A stretch of 64,000 bases of DNA from assembly GCF_918797505.1 (NCBI RefSeq), contig NC_092796.1, positions 32,188,098-32,252,097 on the forward strand. The letters run 5' to 3'. The notes beneath the pieces are model-generated. The model ran no database searches, was not told the origin of the DNA, and worked only from the letters and a program-made list of their open reading frames with translations. This stretch comes from Bemisia tabaci (lineage: Eukaryota; Arthropoda; Insecta; Hemiptera; Aleyrodidae). Position 1 is the first letter of the stretch. Each line of letters begins with the position of its first letter. A program made the translations under genes and the position numbers. This document shows, in pieces, positions 1-10,749 of the stretch.

Positions 1-1334
1 ATTGTTAGAAAAAAATGAATTCACTAAATTCATAAAACTAAAATTATTACATTTTGACGTGAGTTCCCCCGCCCCCTCAACTTCATTACTGGTCTAGATT
101 TAGGTCATCACATGTGAGCTTTAAAAACTGACTGGAATCAGTTGAAATTTGTCAAACATACTATGCACATGATTGATTTGGACTAATGAATGAAAAACTT
201 GTAGTTGCAGGAATTTGAAAATGGTTGAACGCTTTCTGATAATCTTAGAATCATAAATGTGAACTAACTTAACGAATTCTGTTACCTCCGGTGCAAAAAT
301 AATAATATGTTTTGGGAAATTGTAAAACCTTTCGACTACTTTCGAGGATTCCAAGTGTGTAATGGCAATAAAGCTCAAATAGTTGAGTTTCACTTTAATT
401 TTGCTCAAAATTCTACCTTATCCGCAATCTATATTTCTCTCTAACACGAAATAGACTTTGACCAAATTTTGCACCAAGGAAAAGAAGAAAAAGAAGAAAT
501 AAACATTTGCACGGTGCGATATTATTTCAGAAATGGGAATCAATATTTCAAGGGTTTTACGGAAATTCGCCTTTCTAACATCACTAGCATGCTTAACACT
601 AATTCATAGTTTGCAGTATCATGTCAAATTATGATTCCGATTTTTAATTTTTTTTCCCTGTAAATTTTTTCTTCCGACTGCTAATGTTTGGGTGACCAGC
701 TGAAACGTCCCAGTTTTGTTCTTTAATACTTTTGACCGCGTTTCCCTTTTGTTTACTTGGTTGGTTCTTTATCCCCCTCTCATTGTCGTTGGCTGCTTTG
801 TATATATAAAATTGTACCGCATTATTCCCTTAAGAGACTCAAAATATTTTGTCGATAGGGAAAGTCTAAACATGGGTATCTTGAATTCAAACGTCACGTC
901 ATAAATTTCCCTTCTTTTTCAAAGTTTTATTTGATGGTTATTCATTTTTTTAAAAAAACCCAACACAGAGCTCTCCTTGAAATTCCCTGAGAATCGTCTT
1001 CATTCGTTCAAAGATGCACTCAAAGAAAATTTCAATTGGATATTTTAGTTACTTTTCTTTGAATCACATTTAAAAAGGAAGTATGAATGAGATTGTGAAT
1101 GAATTGCAAAAAGAGGAATGACAGGACAACACACTTAAACTACCAATCTGAGACGCCTAATTTTTTTTTAACAAGGACAGAAAATTCAAAAATTCTCGTT
1201 CTTCTAATGCATTATTTAAATTCACGTTGTCTCTTAATACATTTATATTTATTTAATTTAATTCTAATAGATAGGTGCAAGGCATATAGCTCTTGCAGCA
1301 TACTTTAAAATAAATTTTGTTATGAAAAAAATTT
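1..1334. other. No gene recognised (AT-rich; probably Optix intron)
   Basis: Only short spurious ORFs are present. No SIX C-terminal exon with a matching acceptor could be found here, so this stretch is presumably intron between the homeodomain exon and a C-terminal exon beyond the left edge. Confidence 0.4.
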
Positions 1335-1672
1335 GAAATGGGGGATTTTGAATCGTTGCCATGCAGATGGACTTTTTTGGAGTTTAACACTGTCTTTAAA
1401 TGGAAAGAAGCTGGGAATGGAGTGTATTTAAGCTGATGGGGACTTTTTGGAACGGGAACCCTATACGCACATATTTCCTAATTTTGGTTTTAAAAAAATG
1501 CGAGATGGGATATTTTGAATCTATGGGATGCAGATGGACTGTTTTGGAGTGTAGCCCTGCATTTAAATGGAAAGAAGTTGAGAATGAGATGGTGTTGGAA
1601 TCGGGTGTATTTATACTGATAGGGACTTTTTGGGTCTGGAACCCTATGCATATAGTTCCTTTCCTTTCAGGA
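1335..1672 (+). repeat. Two-unit tandem duplication in the Optix intron
   Basis: Two diverged copies of a unit of about 167 bp lie head to tail, starting at 1,335 and 1,502. Both contain ATTTTGAATC, GCAGATGGAC, TTTAAATGGAAAGAAG and GGGACTTTTTGG followed by GGAACCCTAT. The second copy ends just before the Optix splice donor. It looks like a minisatellite or duplicated transposon piece. Confidence 0.65.
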
Positions 1673-1715
1673 TAAATATAATTATGCTGAATTAAAAGAA
1701 TGCGTGGTGACTGAC

Positions 1716-2599
1716 CTGTTTTTGGCGGCAGCTGCTCTGTCCCTTTGGCGTCGATTTTTAAACCAATTCCCGACCTGCGTGGGCGTGAGCCCAGTGGCCT
1801 GGGCCAACTCCTTCTTCTTGGTCGGGTTGGGATAGGGGTCCTGGAGGTACCACTCCCGGAGGAGGCTCCGGGTCCGCTCCTTGAAGCAGTGGGTCTTCTG
1901 CTCGCCGTCCCAAATCGTCCGGGGCAGCGGGAACTTTTTCCGCACTCGATACTTATCCACAGGCCCGAGCGGCCGGCCCCGGAGCTTCTCAGCCTCCTGG
2001 TAGTGGGCCTCGAGCCACATGGCCTGGAGCTTCCCGTGGGAGTCTTTGGTGAACTTGTGGTGCTCCAGGATGGAGTACATCTCGCGGAAGTTGTGGCTGT
2101 GGAAGGAGACGATGGCCCGGGCCCGGAGGACGGCCTCGTTCTTGTTGAGCTCGCTGATGTTGGGGTGGGCGACCGGGAGGGACCAGAGGAACCTGGCGAG
2201 GCGCTCGATGTCCCCGTTTTCCTCGAGGGTCTCGCAGACGGTGGCCACTTGGGAGACGGTGAAATTTAACGTGGGTAAGGCGAACATGGGGCTCGGGATG
2301 ATGGGGTGAACAACGCGACTTGGGATCGGCATGGGGATGGGGACCGGCGAGGGCGAGAGCGAGAGCTCCCGCTCGGCCGAAACACCCGCGGTCGCGCCCG
2401 GAGGAGCCAGAAGCGGCGTCGGCGTGCCTAGACCTAACGCCATCCGGTTGAAATCCAACTGTGGATCATAACTGTATCCGTGACAGCGTCGCAGCGAGCC
2501 TCCCAGCGCCCCGCCTTGATTGGCCGATCCGTGAGCCGTCGCCATGGCGACGACCAATTGCGTGGCAGCGGAAGCCCCCGTGGATAGGTTACAGCTCAT
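1716..2599 (-). CDS. Optix: Optix / Six3/6 homeobox transcription factor, main exon (partial gene)
   Basis: This is a sequence-specific nuclear transcription factor of the SIX3/6 class, which in insects patterns eye and anterior head. The exon encodes about 295 aa. A low-complexity Gly/Ala/Pro-rich N-terminus (1-105) is followed by the SIX domain (about 108-225, from [20 protein letters not shown]) and a SIX-type homeodomain (about 226-290) with [10 protein letters not shown] in helix 3. The stretch around [20 protein letters not shown] is diagnostic for Six3/6 rather than Six1/2 or Six4/5. The first in-frame ATG is at 2599-2597. The frame stays open past the homeodomain, but a strong donor (AG|GTCAGT on the minus strand, intron from 1715) follows the AAAAKN codons. 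Read-through would add only about ten residues before a stop, so the real C-terminus lies in exon(s) at lower coordinates outside the window. The exon is much more GC-rich than its surroundings. Confidence 0.93.
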
Positions 2600-3140
2600 G
2601 CACAGCCCCGCTATGGATACTCCGATACCACTACCGCGCGGGAGGGGTATGCAACCGAGGCCCAGCGCCCGCCCCTCGCCCCCTCCGCTCCCGCCGCCCG
2701 CGTCGCATCCTCTCCCGTATAAATCACATGCAACTAATGATGCCAGCCACTCGGCCCTCTCCGCCTTTTAATCCCCCCCGCGACTCGGGCCCCCGACCGA
2801 GGGGAAATCACGCCGTGTCTACAATCCCCCCTCTCCGCCCGGATCGAAAGAGTACAACTTTAATCATTACACTGTTCGCACTTCTCATTGCAACCACTCT
2901 CGCCGGAATCCAATGTGGGGTTTATTCCGAGTTAAGCGAGCACCGGGGGCCACAGGAACCCCCCTCCCTGCTCGTTCGCCCCCCCCACCCACCCCTGCAA
3001 ACACTTTTCCGCCGCGCCTGCACCTTTAATTCTGGCTTTTAATCCTGCTTCCATTTTTCTAGCCACTTTCGTCGGCGAATGCGAGATTTCCGCCATAAGA
3101 TCCACGCTCGCCCGGCCGCGTTCCAGGTCTCCGCGAATGG
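2600..3140 (-). promoter_or_regulatory. GC/CpG-rich region upstream of Optix (5' UTR/promoter candidate)
   Basis: The roughly 500 bp upstream of the Optix start codon remain GC- and CpG-rich, with many C-runs, and stop abruptly at the first MITE at 3,154. Such an island in an AT-rich genome is typical of a developmental gene's 5' end. No TATA box in the correct orientation was found; a TATAAAT at about 2,718 is on the opposite strand. The transcription start cannot be placed from sequence alone. Confidence 0.4.
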
Positions 3141-3153
3141 TGCAAGTTTTTAG

Positions 3154-3317
3154 CGGTAGCGTGGCGTGAATTTCGATATATTGATTATTATGCCATTTAA
3201 ACCTATGGTAAAGAATCTATTATCGAGGCGTTCGGTGCGAACACCCTGTTTATCGATCCTTTTCCATAGGTTAAATGGCACAACAATCGATAAATCGCAA
3301 AGCACGCCACGCCACTG
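3154..3317. mobile_element. hAT-type foldback MITE, family A, copy 1 (164 bp)
   Basis: The element is a hairpin whose arms pair over nearly its whole length. Its right end is CACGCCACGCCACTG and the left end is the matching, slightly decayed CGGTAGCGTGGCGTG. It is flanked by a perfect 8-bp target duplication GTTTTTAG (3,146-3,153 and 3,318-3,325), the signature of hAT transposases. The core contains TTTAAACCTATGG and TATCGATCC palindromes around a central GCGAACACC. It has no coding capacity. Confidence 0.88.
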
Positions 3318-3325
3318 GTTTTTAG

Positions 3326-4274
3326 GTGCTCTAGGGCTGCTATAATACGTAACGATTTTTTGACGTAACCTCCTATACTTTTATCACGAGACACGTAAAA
3401 AAATGGCGTATCGCTGTCCTCTACCTCCCCTCCCTTCCAGAGCGTTACGTATTTTATGAGCGAACCCTTTTAGAGAACCTCTTTGAGCCCCCAGCGCGGT
3501 GTTGCTTCGAAAAATGCTGCTTTAAGACGCGTTGCCTTCAGCAACGATGGCAAAATTTCATGATAGTTAAAATTATCAAATTTCATCGGAAATGTTTCCA
3601 AAATTTGGAGGATTCGTTTTAAATTGCATAGAACCAGCCTCATTTCAAATTCCTACAATTTTGTTCGTGGACATCGTTCAAAGCATACTCAAAACTAATT
3701 TTTCACATGAAGAATTGAGACTTACATGCAAACAACTAGTGGTGTGCATTGTTTGATGTCTCGGAGCACGAATGGCGCACTATGCATCTGACATAAACGT
3801 TTCATTTTAAAGCCCCGTGAAAATCTATTAAATATTTCACTGAAATGTCGCATGTCTCATACCACCCTTGCTTCACTCACCCCACCGCTGACAAAATAAA
3901 CACCATCGCTTGACCTTTGAAAGCCTTGGAAGTTCGTTGAAACAACATTAAAGTCTCGTTACATACCATCATCTAATCGAAGACATATGGACCCTTAAAA
4001 TGTCGGATCAAACCTCCATTTCAGTTTGGAAATGCGACGACTTTTTATATTTTCTTTTTCTTTTTTTCTACAGATTTCCTAATAAAAGAATAAATTATGA
4101 TCGGAGATTTGCAATCAACAATCGACAATACGCTTTTGTCGACTTAAGCCATTAAAATAACAAGTGTTTCCTGGTTATAAAGTCAGTGCACTGTTCAAAA
4201 TAATGATTTTGTACAACATTCAAGCATATTTTTCCTTGCAATTTTCAGATATTATAGATTAAATTGCGTACAAA
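3326..4274. other. No gene recognised
   Basis: AT-rich intergenic DNA with only short ORFs and no clear repeat termini. Confidence 0.4.
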
Positions 4275-5495
4275 ATGGAGATGTAGCATGTGTGAGAAAT
4301 TTGCAATTTGACTAATGATGATTATGTAAAAGTTGGCGAGAAACACGATGGTGTCACTGGTTTTCTCTGAAATCAACTCCCAAGCTCAAAAAAGCTCTCA
4401 AGTTGAGGCCAAATGGAGCCGATATCCTGCACCATCCTGAGAGTCCACGTCTAGATCAAGACAAACTCTCCATGCAAAGATAGGGAGCAAATACATTGAC
4501 AGGGCTGCCACTTCATTTGGGGACTCTAAAACTAAAAACACGGCAACCCTGCTGATGTATTTGCTCCCTATCTTTGCATGAAGAGTTTGTCTTGATGCAG
4601 ACGTGGACTCTCAGGATAGTGCGGGATATCTCCTCCATTTTGGCCTCAACTTGCGAGACCTTTTTTTGAGTTTGGGAGTTGATATCAGAGAAAACCAGTG
4701 GCACCATCGTGTTTCTCGCCAACTTTTACTTAAGAATCAATGGTCAAATCGCAAATTCCTCACTCATGCACAGAGTTGCTAAAAGAAATTTCATCGAATG
4801 AAATTTCTTTTTTCCCAATGAAATTTCTTTCGACCGACAAAATGTCAAAAATGCTTATTTTTTCTAACAGAATTTGTTTTTATTTTTAAAGAGAATAATA
4901 TTCGTCAATTAGACCAGTTGGAGCGCGGTCTTCTCTCAGCTTTTCTCTTCTGGTCTTCTCTTACTCTTTCTCTTCTGGCAGTTCTGGCTCAAGTGGAGGG
5001 GGACCGGGGACCCTAACTTCAAATTTCAAACTGTTAATTTCTGAAAAAAATCAGAGACAAATGAAAAAATCATTTAAATTGTTTCAAAGATAGTTCAAGA
5101 TCCCCCCCTCCCTTTTGTACAAAAAAGAAGGATATACTATTAGGGGGTACTTGGTACTCGGATTCTTTATAGTCAAGAAATTTGTTTTGCTCCAAATATG
5201 AAAGCTAACGTCTTACTTTATCCGTAAAATTTATTTTGGTGTTCAACCGGTACGGCTGTGCGCTGTGTGTTCAACCAAAATTTAAGAAAAAAAATTCAAA
5301 ATTATGTTTTTGCTGTTTTACTCAACTTTCTGGGCATTTCTAAAGTTCCCTTTCACAGTTTACCACGTGCATACAAATGAACTTAAGGAGATTCATAAGT
5401 TTCAAGGGTTTAATCCTGAATTCTGCGTGTTAAATGAAATTTCTTTTTATAATCTTTCATGAAATTTCTTAACTCTGCTCATGCAACATCTCCAT
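4275..5495. mobile_element. Large foldback element, family G, copy 1, interrupted by a hAT element
   Basis: Two arms of roughly 200 bp (from ATGGAGATGT at 4,275; matching ACATCTCCAT at the far end) surround a short centre containing GGGCTGCCACTT and CGGCAACCCTG. Arm motifs include CAAGACAAACTCTCCATGCA and GATAGGGAGCAAATAC with their reverse complements. Near the right end the element is split by a 707-bp insertion (see 4,771-5,477). Related copies are at 24,173 and 43,758. No ORF of its own was seen. Confidence 0.8.
4771..5477. mobile_element. Non-autonomous hAT element, 707 bp, nested in foldback G1
   Basis: The termini are CAGAGTTGCTAAAAGAAATTTC on the left (shortened here to CAGAGTT...AGAAATTTC) and the inverted GAAATTTCTTAACTCTG on the right. 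The insertion is bordered by an exact 8-bp duplication CTCATGCA (4,763-4,770 and 5,478-5,485), and removing it restores the host foldback. Subterminal copies of ATGAAATTTCTTT occur near both ends. No transposase frame is visible, so it must have been moved in trans. Confidence 0.85.
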
Positions 5496-5565
5496 TGTCT
5501 GTAAGTTTTGGAGGAAAATATTTACAATTTCCTCAGTATAAAGTCTGTTTTTTTTTCGATGGAAA

Positions 5566-5622
5566 TTCGGCAACGTCTGAAGGCTCTTACGGCGTTCTTC
5601 CTTAACACGGCAGCATCGGAGA
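5566..5622. repeat. Single end of an E-family TIR element
   Basis: A stretch ending GGCGTTCTTCCTTAACACGGCAG matches the right terminus of the E-family elements at 8,255-8,506 and 10,316-10,749. The partner end is missing, so this is a relic. Confidence 0.5.
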
Positions 5623-5757
5623 AACGTGGTTCGATCTTGGAAACGGCGCAGACAGATTGACGACACTGGGAGACCGGGACACCGCACAGTCAGCGGGAGT
5701 AATAATAATGGTATTAATGGTCCGCAAGACAAGGTATTGTGAGTATGCCCGAGCGAC

Positions 5758-5992
5758 GCACAGTGGATCGAGTCAATTAGAGAGGTCGGACACGAAATTT
5801 TTGACTAAAACCGCAAGTTTTTATGTTTATTTCTTCTTATTTTGAATTTCAAGGGGTGCTTAAAGAAGCAAATTTTACGAGGAAACCAGTGAAACCATTT
5901 TTAGAATCTCAAAGTTTTGTATAAACGGAGTTATAAGCGTTAAAAGTTTCAAAATTTTGTCCGACCTCTCCTATTGACTCGATCCACCGTGC
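5758..5992. mobile_element. TIR element, family H, copy 1 (235 bp)
   Basis: The ends GCACAGTGGATCGAGTCAAT and ATTGACTCGATCCACCGTGC are inverted, and the repeat continues into GAGAGGTCGGACA / TGTCCGACCTCTC-like sequence. A GAC trinucleotide flanks both ends, a possible 3-bp target duplication. The interior is AT-rich and non-coding. A longer relative is at 12,674-13,432. Confidence 0.65.
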
Positions 5993-6524
5993 GACAGGAG
6001 GCGATGCCATTTCTAGCATAAAATTGGTATTTTTCCAGGCGGGATATTGCAAATGGATTCGGAGTTGGACTTCCCACCTGCGAGCAGCATTTAACTGCGA
6101 GGCTGCCAGATTTGCTGTAAAAGTTCTCTTCGTTTCACATGTCATCGATGAAGAATCGTTTTGTATCAGTCACCGCACCTTCCATTGGGCCATTGATTAG
6201 TAAAAGATCCTCCTATCCTGACAATTGGAGTATTTTTGCTGAAAAACCTACTATGCACGAATGAGTCAAAGAACCTGTAACTGCGTGCAAAGAATTTTTG
6301 CAAGGCTCAATAGCTCCTTTTCACGTGGCAAAAGCGACTTTGTGTAGGAGATCAACACAAGGAGGGAGGTCAATAAATTGGTGTTACCTACCTTTCTATG
6401 TAGGCAATTCGCAGTGCAAAAAAATTGCATCCTGTATCGCAATTTTTGTGCGATAAATTTAAGTGCTGTACAAAAAGCGGTAGAGTCAAAGTTAACTTGA
6501 TTTCATCTTCAACGTGAGAACAGG
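5993..6524. other. No gene recognised
   Basis: Short ORFs only; no splice-bounded coding stretch or repeat boundary identified. Confidence 0.4.
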
Positions 6525-6787
6525 AGGATGATTATTGAAGTATATAGACGAAGCGATGGACAAAGAAGATAAAAGGAAAATTGAGCTATCCAATCGGTTG
6601 AAACTAGTGGTTCCTATAGACTAAGAAAAACATGATGAACCCAGAGTAAGGTCTCTCGTGGGTTGCAATTAGTCAGTCTGTTACTTACCTCCTTCGTCCA
6701 TCGCAACCATAACCATCCACTTACACCAACACGACTGCTTCATTGTCTATAGCTTTGTCTATCAATTTCAACAATCAGCCCAAAATT
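6525..6787 (-). mobile_element. MITE, family D, copy 1 (reverse orientation)
   Basis: Inverted ends resembling GGCTGATTATTGAAATTGATAG / GCTTTGTCTATCAATTTC...AATCAGCC (here ATGATTATTGAAG and CAACAATCAGCCC). The inner part is in the minus orientation relative to most copies, so its splice-donor-like core reads on the minus strand (TTACTTACCTCC on plus, about 6,683). Confidence 0.75.
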
Positions 6788-6825
6788 ATCATTCATTTTA
6801 ACAGCTAACAGTCTGCTTTCCTCTT

Positions 6826-7240
6826 CACTGAAAAATAAATTCTCGGCGTTTTTACCAAGGTCCGTTGGTACCTTTACCATCTCACTTTTTTTACCAATTA
6901 TTGGTGATTTTACAAAGACAGACTGGTAAGCTTACCTAAAAACAGATATTTTTACTGTTTTTTTCAGGTAAGAATACCAATTTTATCGGTAATCAATCCC
7001 CGGTAACTTTGCCGGTATATCTCGGTAATTCTACCACAGTCGATAAAAAATATTGGCGTTTTTACCGGAGTCCAGTAAAATTACAGAGAAAGTCAATAAT
7101 TTTACCGAGATTTCTCGGTAAAATTACCAATTCCATAAATGGTAATTTTACCAAGCAAAAACTGGGATCAAAGAGAACCCTGAATTCTTAGTAATTTTAC
7201 CCTTTTCTTAGTAAATACACCGAGATTTTTTTTTTCAGTG
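6826..7240. mobile_element. TIR element of the CACTGAAAA family, 415 bp, copy 1
   Basis: Starts CACTGAAAAATAAATTCTCGG and ends TTTTTTTTTTCAGTG. It is flanked by the dinucleotide TT on both sides (6,824-6,825; 7,241-7,242). The interior repeats ACCGAGA / GGTAATTTTACC motifs many times. Nearly identical in length and sequence to the copy at 19,882-20,298. The CACTG end and 2-bp duplication suggest the CACTA/CMC group, but that is inference. Confidence 0.8.
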
Positions 7241-7568
7241 TTCTACGTCCACGTGCGCCCTCTTAATGAGGCTCCACTCAGTCTGACAGACATGATATTC
7301 TAGGCAGAAAAATGGAATTCGATCTGAATTTTGGCATCCATGCGATGGGAATTCCACCAAACTGTCTAGTGAGGTCGATTCCTCCATCGACCTCGGACGA
7401 AAGAGTGGAGGACCTGCTAAACAAATCGATTGTTCACTCTCGTTCGGTTATCCGTGATCGGTGGACCGCACGCGTTCGGCGTTTCGTCGGATCCGCGTTT
7501 CACTTACCAATAACACACTCCTACCTGCATCTGCATCCTGACAATCCCGATTCTATGTTACTGGCCGA

Positions 7569-7731
7569 CATTAGCGGATCCAGCAATTTGGCAACACCGG
7601 ATTTCCTACATTTAAACCTATGAAAATGTATCGATTCTTAGAGGGGCCAGATGCTCCGACAAGAATCGATTATTTAGCATGGGTTTAAATGGATGAAATC
7701 CGGTGTAGCCAAACTGCTGGATCCGCCTCTG
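7569..7731. mobile_element. hAT-type foldback MITE, family B, copy 1 (163 bp)
   Basis: Ends CATTAGCGGATCCAGCAA and TGCTGGATCCGCCTCTG, with inner arms GGCAACACCGGATTTC / GAAATCCGGTGTAGCC. The flanks CTGGCCGA (7,561-7,568) and CTGGCAGA (7,732-7,739) match at 7 of 8 positions, fitting an aged 8-bp hAT duplication. The core has the same TTTAAACCTATG...ATCGAT module seen in family A although the termini differ. Confidence 0.75.
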
Positions 7732-7776
7732 CTGGCAGAGCGCCTGCAATTCACGAAATTTTCGGATCTTCCAGGG

Positions 7777-8068
7777 AGCTGATTATTGGCATTATATACA
7801 GGGGACTGATTATTAAAAATGATAGACAAAGGGATAGACGAAAAAGACATTGAGAGTATTCGGCGACCCTATTGGTGGAAGCGGGTGGTTGCAAAGGAAC
7901 AAAGGAGGTGAGTAATAGATAGACTGACTGACAGCAACCCACATGAGTTCCCACACCAAGTCCACCTCTTTAGTCCATAAGAACCACCCGTTTCAACCAA
8001 TAGGATCGCCCCATGCTCCGGCGCTTGTCTATCGCTTTGTCTATCAATTTCAATAATCAGCCCGCAGA
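7777..8068 (+). mobile_element. MITE, family D, copy 2
   Basis: Ends CTGATTATT...AATGATAGACAAAG and CTTTGTCTATCAATTTCAATAATCAGCCCGC. The interior has CCTATTGGTGGAAGCGGGTGG and its inverted partner, and a splice-donor-like GGAGGTGAGTAATAG near 7,905 on the plus strand. Confidence 0.8.
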
Positions 8069-8254
8069 GCCACAGAAAAAGGGGTAATGGAGCAACCCTA
8101 CTGACCTCTACTACTACCCTCTTTATCAAAGAATCATACATTTGATTAAATAATCGGTCAAACTGACAAAGAACCCCAAAATTCCGAGAAAACTCCAAAA
8201 ATAGCTGAAAATGTCGAACAAAGTTGCGAGAATCAATTCCGGGAAATGGCAGCA

Positions 8255-8506
8255 CTGCAGTGCTAAGAAAGAACGCCGTATGAACCTTTAGACGTTGCCA
8301 ATTTTTTTCAATAAAAACCGAATTTACCGAGAAAATTGTGAATATTTTCCCTCAAAATTTTCGGTCAATTTTGTTCACGATTTAAACTAAAATACCTAAA
8401 AATTTCAAGTGAAAATATGCGTAACTTTTCTCAAAATTACATGTTTTATTCGAGGAAATTTGGCAACTCTCAAATGTTCATACGACGTTTTTCCTTAGCA
8501 CGGCAG
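8255..8506. mobile_element. TIR element, family E, 252 bp
   Basis: Left end CTGCAGTGCTAAGAAAGAACG and right end TTCCTTAGCACGGCAG form imperfect inverted repeats of about 45 bp extending into the GTTGCCAA / TTGGCAAC motifs. The flanks AGCA and AGCT match 3 of 4, consistent with a 4-bp target duplication as found exactly in the relative at 10,316. Confidence 0.7.
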
Positions 8507-8510
8507 AGCT

Positions 8511-9452
8511 CTGGAAGAGCTGTTGAAATAATCAAGTCTTTTTCGTGTTTTCTCAAAACTTGACTTTTGGCGGTTACCCTCTTCTTTAAATAAGCCGTTC
8601 ATTCAAGGACACATGATAAAACAAAATGACTGAATCCGTACATTGTTCATTGACGCTCTCTCGATCTGATGAGGCGAGAAATGAGGGCGGGAAACCACCA
8701 TCCTGCACTCGTGGAGATACTGTAGAGTCACCCCTCGTGGGTAACCAGAATTCGAGCTTTAAAACGTGCCCAACAAACCAACACGGGTCATGCGCCGTAC
8801 ATAACATGGACCACCCTTCGCCCGATAAAATCTCCTCCACTGAAAACCGAGGGGTTTCGAATTTACTCCGAAATTATTCCGAGATGAGTTACTGATTTGT
8901 CACGGTCCAAGAGAAGAGTTTTGAGTGGTCTTTAGAACAATGACGAGGTGTCAAAAAAGTCTCCCTTTATTTCGTGGATACAGTCTGTGTGATTTCTGGT
9001 GCCTGCCCTTATCTGTCATCAGTATGGTCGCGGTGCTACACAGTGGTTCGCCCCATCATTGAGATTGTAGTTCTGTAGACTACAGATTCAGGGGTAGATC
9101 CTGAGAGCGATGAGAGTTGGCTTCGTGTTGAACGAATCATTCACAAGCCGAACCACTCAATAATATTCGATAGCATTTGTGACTTCAACCAATAGCCAGC
9201 ATATTATATCTATCTCCCAGCGAAACGGAACTAAAGCGTGTTTTTTTTTCAATTATTAAGAAAACAAACAAATCTTGACTATTTAAAACAAAACTTGATT
9301 CAATAGACTTAAAATCACAAATATTAGTCACGTAAAATCAGTTAAAACTTTTAATGAGTCACTAGTTGTTTACCTGTGAACCGATGAATTCGATATAATG
9401 GAGAATCCCTATGATGACGTCGCCACTAATAGCGTCTATACCCCGACGTAGA
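8511..9452. other. No gene recognised
   Basis: The two overlapping ORFs on opposite strands around 8,590-8,890 have no recognisable domain. The rest is AT-rich with no repeat boundaries. Confidence 0.35.
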
Positions 9453-9460
9453 CTGAAGTC

Positions 9461-9883
9461 CAGGGTTCGAAACTCACAGGCGCCAACGCGCCAAATGCGC
9501 CCAAAAAATGAAGGCTCTGCGCCAACGAGCCAACGTGGCCCCTAAAAATTGCCCCCTAAAAATCTGGATTTTCACAGGAAGTCACATTAAGAAAGAAAAA
9601 CAAATCTACTTGAATTGAAAAAACTCAGAATTTTCTGCACTACAAGTGAAAGCTTGCTTTTTCTATTCTTCACGATTTCATTCTTGGTGTTTTTGTCTTC
9701 CCCAAGTTACAGCTACTCACTAGTTCCGTTACGAAAGCAACTTGCGTCTAACTTTTCACTAAATGCGCCGTAATATATAGGCAAAAAGTCAATTTGGCCC
9801 CTAAAAAATCTTCAATGGCGCCTGAAAATCGGGCTTGATGCTCCGCTTGGCTCCTAAAACTCAAAGGTGAGTTTCGAACACTG
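9461..9883. mobile_element. TIR element with CAGGGTTCGAAAC ends (hAT-like), 423 bp
   Basis: Left CAGGGTTCGAAACTCAC and right GTGAGTTTCGAACACTG are inverted repeats of 17 bp. The interior is GCGCC-rich at the left (repeated GCGCCAA) and contains matching GGCCCCTAAAAA stretches near both ends. GACTGAA occurs on both sides (9,451-9,457 and 9,884-9,890), but with a 2-bp offset at the left, so the target duplication is not clean. Confidence 0.65.
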
Positions 9884-10315
9884 GACTGAACTGTGCTGAA
9901 ATCCTCGTATTTAATCGTGCATAGCCCGGTGAAAATTCGTCGATGAATTCGGTTTGATTCCCCGCAAAGTAACGATTTTGCCATCGTGTGCCAGCGAGAA
10001 GAGGACCGGAGGAGAATAGTGCGGGGCGGGCAGAAGCCATCCGCAAGCGCGCACTCCTTTAATCTTTCAATATTGAACTTTTCTCCGGTATAAGGATGAC
10101 AATTGTTTTTATCCGCTGTCATTTGACGGCGCGGGGAGCGTGGTCCCTGGGGATTCTACCACCCCCACCCCCCACCCCCCGGGCGACTACCGATTCTTTT
10201 TATTGCCCCTGCTCCTAAGTTGTCCCACTTGTACTTTCCTCCTTGTTTCTACCCGGCGTTCACGTGACGTCCCGTGCGCTTGTCTAAATGTCATCGGCTC
10301 AATTTGACGCGTACA

Positions 10316-10749
10316 CTGCCATGCTAAGAAAGAACGCCGTATGAGCCTTCAGACATTGCCAAGTTTCCTTCGATAAACACCGAATTTACTGGGAAACGAT
10401 TTTATTTTCCAAAATTTTTAGATAATTTTGTACGCAATTTAATCTAAAATATCTGAAAATTTCAAGGAAAAATATGCATGAATGTCGTCTAAATTACATG
10501 TTTTATCAAAGGAAGAACGCCGTATAAACCTTCAGGCGTTGCCAAATCACCTTCGATACCTAAGACACGAATTTCCTGTACTGGTAAACTTTTGAATATT
10601 TTCCTTCCATTGTTTCAGCTAATTTTGTTCGCAATTTCACCTAAAGTTCAAGAAAAAATATTAATAACTTTCCTCAAAAATAAGCGTTTTATCGAAGGAA
10701 ATTTGGCAACTCTCGAATGTTCATACGGCGTTCTTCCTCGGCACGGCAG
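10316..10749. mobile_element. TIR element, family E, 434 bp with internal duplication
   Basis: Ends CTGCCATGCTAAGAAAGAACG and CTTCCTCGGCACGGCAG, flanked by an exact 4-bp TACA duplication (10,312-10,315; 10,750-10,753). In the middle, near 10,512, the terminal motif GAAGAACGCCGTATAAACC recurs, so the element looks like a fused dimer of the 252-bp form at 8,255. Non-coding. Confidence 0.75.

Noticed and set aside
1745..2771. Plus-strand ORFs of 75-193 residues across the Optix region
   Set aside because: They are shadows of the GC-rich minus-strand homeobox exon and its CpG island; no domain or splice logic supports them.
7312..7623. 103-residue plus-strand ORF between two transposons
   Set aside because: No domain, no splice context, and its end lies inside the family B MITE.
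9748..10122. 124-residue minus-strand ORF
   Set aside because: It crosses the end of the CAGGGTTCGAAAC element and has no recognisable domain.
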